Source: Candidatus Sulfopaludibacter sp. SbA3
GTDB taxonomy: Bacteria; Acidobacteriota; Vicinamibacteria; Vicinamibacterales; UBA2999
Direction: 5' to 3'
Assembly (NCBI GenBank): GCA_945866285.1
Contig: CAMBHC010000023.1
Coordinates: 1-15,285, forward strand
DNA: 15,285 nucleotides
A model generated the notes under the pieces. That model was given only the letters and a program-made list of their open reading frames with translations. It had not been told where the DNA came from and ran no database searches. Of this stretch, positions 13,003-15,285 are shown one piece after another. Positions within the stretch are counted from its first letter, which is position 1, and each line of letters begins with the position of its first letter. Made by a program: the position numbers and the translations under genes.

Positions 13003-14540
13003 CGCTTCGTCACGGCGCGCAAGAACGTAAATTCCGCCGAGGGCGTCAGCGTGACGCCCTCGATTCCTGTACGGGACACCGCGACGTTGGTCTTGTTCCA
13101 CAGGCTGATATACGGCGCGTCTTCCGCGACGACGCGCTGGGCCTCGCCGAATAGCCGGCGCCGCTCGGCTTCGGTCTCGGCCGCTGACGCGGCATCGATC
13201 AAGCGGTCGACGTCCGGATTCTGGTAGTAGCCGCGATTGAAACCCGACGGCGGCATCTGCTTGGAATGAAACACCCGCCGCAACATGTCGGGATCCGACA
13301 CGCCCACCCACTGCAGCGTGAACAACTGGAAGTTGCCCTTCAGCACGTCGGCGTAGAGCGTCGCGAACTCGTACGACCTGACGTCCAGCTCGATCCCGAC
13401 CTGCTTCAGGTCCTGCTGAATCACCGCCGCCTGCAGCCGGATGAACTCGTTGGTCGACACCTTGAGGGTCAGGCGCAACCGCGGCGCCGGCCCCTCACCG
13501 TCCGGGTCTGGATAGCCGGCTTCGTCGAGCAGCGCCTTCGCCTTCAGGATGTCATGCGTGAACTGAAAGACGTTCGGCTCGAACGCCCACGAGGCCGGTG
13601 GCAGGATGCCGACGGCGGGGCTGGCCAGTCCGCGGCGCAAGTGGTCGACAATCGCCTGACGATCGATCGCGTAACCGATGGCATGGCGCACCCGGCGATC
13701 CTTCAGGACCGGGTCGCGCATGTTGAACCCGACATATGCGTAGTCCGTGCCTGGCGATTCCGCGATCGTCATGGTCTTGTCGGTCGCGAGCTGGTGCACC
13801 ACGTCCGGGGACAGGTCGTTGACCACCAGGTCGACCGTGCCCTTGCGCAGCTCGAGCGCACGCATGATCTCGTCGGGCACCACCTTCAGCACCACGCCCG
13901 CGTTGGCCGGCGCGCCGCGGAAGTACTGGGGAAACGCGTCGAGCTCCAGCCGATCGTCCACGGCAAAGCTGACGAATTTGTACGGTCCCGTACCAACAGG
14001 ATGCTCCCGCAGCGCCGCCGTAGAACCTTTGGGCACCACCGGCATGACCAGTTGAATCGGAAACGAGCCGAACGGCTCTTTGAGCGAGAACCGCGCGGTG
14101 TAGCGATCGAGCGCCGTGACCTTGTCGAGCACCCGGTAGGCGCCCTTGCGGGCCGAGATGAACGACGGATCGATGAACGAGCTAAAAGTAAAGACCACGT
14201 CTTCGGCCGTCAGCTCGTGACCGTCATGAAACAACACGCCCTGGCGCAACACTACGTCGTAGGTCAGGGGATCGCGCTGTTGCCAGCTGGACGCCAGCCC
14301 GCCGGTCACGCGCAGCTGCTCATCCAGCGCGAGCAGGTTGTCGTAAATCAGTTGATGCGCGCGCTGCGACGTTTCATCGGAGCCGACGCGAGGGTCGAGG
14401 CTGTTGGGCGAGCTGAGAACGGCGAGCGTGACGATGTGATTCTTCGGCGGCGTGCTGTTGCAAGCCGCCAACACGCACAGCAGTGCAGCAGTGCAGCACC
14501 ATGGCACGCTGGCACGCTGGCACGGTGGCACCCTAGTCAT
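12999..14540 (-). CDS. ABC transporter substrate-binding lipoprotein, family 5 (peptide/dipeptide type)
   Basis: 513-aa exported lipoprotein with the SBP_bac_5 (PF00496) fold of DppA/OppA-type proteins. The N-terminus has a short hydrophobic stretch and lipobox LAAC with acylation at C27. Landmarks are SLDPRVGSDETSQRAHQLIYDNLL, ASSWQQRDPLTYDVVLRQGVLFHDG, LTAEDVVFTF and FNMRDPVLKDRRVRHAIGYAIDRQ. The ligand is probably a peptide or other small solute; no permease or ATPase genes are visible nearby. I choose ATG 14540, overlapping the end of mutS by 8 bp, although the frame stays open to 14774; upstream residues are Ser/Arg-rich shadow of mutS. Downstream GTG codons (14529-14531, 14511-14513, 14503-14505) are alternatives. 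The signal peptide is written through an 8-bp tandem array. Confidence 0.88.
   Translation of the reverse strand: MTRVPPCQRASVPWCCTAALLCVLAACNSTPPKNHIVTLAVLSSPNSLDPRVGSDETSQRAHQLIYDNLLALDEQLRVTGGLASSWQQRDPLTYDVVLRQGVLFHDGHELTAEDVVFTFSSFIDPSFISARKGAYRVLDKVTALDRYTARFSLKEPFGSFPIQLVMPVVPKGSTAALREHPVGTGPYKFVSFAVDDRLELDAFPQYFRGAPANAGVVLKVVPDEIMRALELRKGTVDLVVNDLSPDVVHQLATDKTMTIAESPGTDYAYVGFNMRDPVLKDRRVRHAIGYAIDRQAIVDHLRRGLASPAVGILPPASWAFEPNVFQFTHDILKAKALLDEAGYPDPDGEGPAPRLRLTLKVSTNEFIRLQAAVIQQDLKQVGIELDVRSYEFATLYADVLKGNFQLFTLQWVGVSDPDMLRRVFHSKQMPPSGFNRGYYQNPDVDRLIDAASAAETEAERRRLFGEAQRVVAEDAPYISLWNKTNVAVSRTGIEGVTLTPSAEFTFLRAVTKR
13039..13061. repeat. 10-bp inverted repeat near the 3' end of the solute-binding gene
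   Basis: GAGGGCGTCA and TGACGCCCTC form a perfect 10-bp stem around the loop GCG. It is inside the coding region (codons for EGVTLTPSAE), about 40 bp before the stop. There is no T-tract. It could serve as a 3' hairpin for the convergent TPR transcript, which has none in its own gap. Confidence 0.4.
14480..14535. repeat. 56-bp array of seven 8-bp units across the mutS/lipoprotein junction
   Basis: Read on the plus strand, seven octamers follow in register: GCAGTGCA twice, GCACCATG, GCACGCTG twice, GCACGGTG and GCACCCTA. The last unit contains the mutS stop codon (complement of 14533-14535). On the minus strand the array encodes residues about 3-20 of the lipoprotein signal peptide. Its unit size, unit number and GCAC head match the array at 6557-6612. 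Confidence 0.75.
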
Positions 14541-15285
14541 CAAGTGACTTCTTGAGCTCCTGGAGAATCTGGAGGGCGTCGATCGGCGTCGTGCGGTTGA
14601 TGTCCACCTCGCGAATCCGCTCGCGCAGCTTCTCGTCAGCGGGGGAGGCCGCCTGGAACAACCCGAGCTGCTGCTGCGCCACGATCGGCACGCCACTGAG
14701 CGACGGTTTGCCGCCGCGCGCCAGCTCGTCGTGCTCGAGCGACACGAGGATGTCGCGCGCACGGGCGATGACACTGGCGGGAAGCCCCGCCAACCGCGCG
14801 ACCTGGATGCCGTAGCTGCGGTCCGACCGTCCCGGCAGGATCTTGTGCAGGAAGATGATGCCGTCTTTCCACTCGCGCGCCGTGACGTGCGCGTTCACGA
14901 CGCCGGGGACCGCATCGGCCAGGTCCGTGAGCTCGTGATAGTGGGTGGCAAACAGCGTCTTCGGCCGCGCGCGTTCGTTGGGGGCCATGAACTCCGCCAC
15001 CGCCCACGCAATGCTTAAGCCGTCGAACGTGGCAGTGCCGCGGCCGATCTCGTCCAGCACCACCAAGCTCTTCGAGGTGGCACCACTGAGAATGTGCGAC
15101 GTCTCCTGCATTTCCACCATGAAGGTGGACTGGCCGCGGGCGATGTTATCGGAGGCGCCGACCCGCGCGTAAAGCCGGTCGATCAGCGCCAGCTTGGCCT
15201 CGCGTGCCGGCACGAACGACCCGGTCTGCGCCATCAGGCAGAGCAGCGCGACCTGCCGCAGGTAGGTGGACTTACCACCCATGTT
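14533..15285 (-). CDS. mutS: DNA mismatch repair ATPase MutS, C-terminal part (5' end outside the window)
   Basis: The last 250 residues of MutS, the mismatch-recognition ATPase. The fragment opens inside the Walker A loop (NMGGKST at the window edge), followed by GSFVPAREAKL, the signature loop DNIARGQSTFMVEM, Walker B SLVVLDEIGRGT, the FATHYHEL switch motif and HKILPGRSDRSYGIQVARLAGLP. The C-terminal helical segment is TTPIDALQILQELKKSL, the usual ending. The mismatch-binding and clamp domains lie off the right edge. The stop TAG overlaps the proposed ATG of the solute-binding lipoprotein, suggesting translational coupling or at least a shared transcript. Confidence 0.97.
   Translation of the reverse strand, partial: NMGGKSTYLRQVALLCLMAQTGSFVPAREAKLALIDRLYARVGASDNIARGQSTFMVEMQETSHILSGATSKSLVVLDEIGRGTATFDGLSIAWAVAEFMAPNERARPKTLFATHYHELTDLADAVPGVVNAHVTAREWKDGIIFLHKILPGRSDRSYGIQVARLAGLPASVIARARDILVSLEHDELARGGKPSLSGVPIVAQQQLGLFQAASPADEKLRERIREVDINRTTPIDALQILQELKKSLDD

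Noticed and set aside
13266..14555. 429-codon plus-strand open frame antisense to the solute-binding gene
   Set aside because: Arg/His/Gln-rich composition typical of antisense frames in GC-rich DNA; the opposite strand encodes a clear SBP family 5 protein over the same bases.
14541..14774. N-terminal extension of the solute-binding protein frame
   Set aside because: It overlaps conserved mutS sequence, and the residues are a Ser/Arg-rich shadow; the lipoprotein signal peptide starts at ATG 14540.

Overview
This is a GC-rich bacterial chromosome segment carrying mostly housekeeping and membrane genes. The mix (VKOR-thioredoxin fusion, WYL regulator, SurE, KimA-type permease, GC-rich codon use, short GC palindromes scattered between and inside genes) fits a metagenome-type Acidobacteriota genome, perhaps Vicinamibacteria. 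That placement is inference; no marker gene here settles it. There is no prophage, CRISPR array, insertion sequence or defence island, and I do not see a new multi-gene system.

Layout. 1-156 is the tail of a cyclase-family hydrolase. 213-1106 encodes a VKOR/thioredoxin-like disulfide-forming enzyme, convergent with a WYL-domain regulator (1131-2126, minus). A 179-bp divergent gap leads to a small zinc-ribbon protein (2306-2563), whose 3' end overlaps truA on the opposite strand (2457-3296, minus). ridA (3318-3707) diverges from truA. An nfeD-qmcA membrane pair lies on the minus strand (5151 down to 3733), divergent from surE (5198-5938). tRNA-Pro(CGG) with a terminator follows, then a flippase-like membrane protein (6348-7364) and the K+ transporter kup (7484-9373). 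Kup faces a KimA-type K+ importer (9406-11235, minus). Next come acyP, apt, tRNA-Arg(CCT) and a TPR membrane protein in close succession on the plus strand (11355-13002). On the minus strand the 3' part of mutS (off the right edge) overlaps the start of an ABC-transporter solute-binding lipoprotein (12999-14540).

How genes work together. Kup and the KimA-like protein are two unrelated K+ uptake systems placed tail to tail. NfeD and QmcA are a known membrane-microdomain pairing. The VKOR fusion should be a self-contained oxidative-folding catalyst. The rest are independent housekeeping functions.

The most unusual content is repetitive. (1) A palindrome family with arms like GGCGGGYCT/AGRCCCGCC occurs at 2141, 2614 and 9380; two copies differ by a compensatory base-pair change, and one lies in frame within truA. 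(2) Two 56-bp arrays of seven 8-bp units beginning with GCAC or a close variant lie in frame inside the flippase gene (6557-6612) and across the mutS/lipoprotein junction (14480-14535). The second array encodes the lipoprotein signal peptide, so a one-unit change would shift its frame. (3) Several genes (ridA, nfeD, acyP) have a -10-like hexamer only 5-6 nt before the start codon, suggesting leaderless mRNAs.
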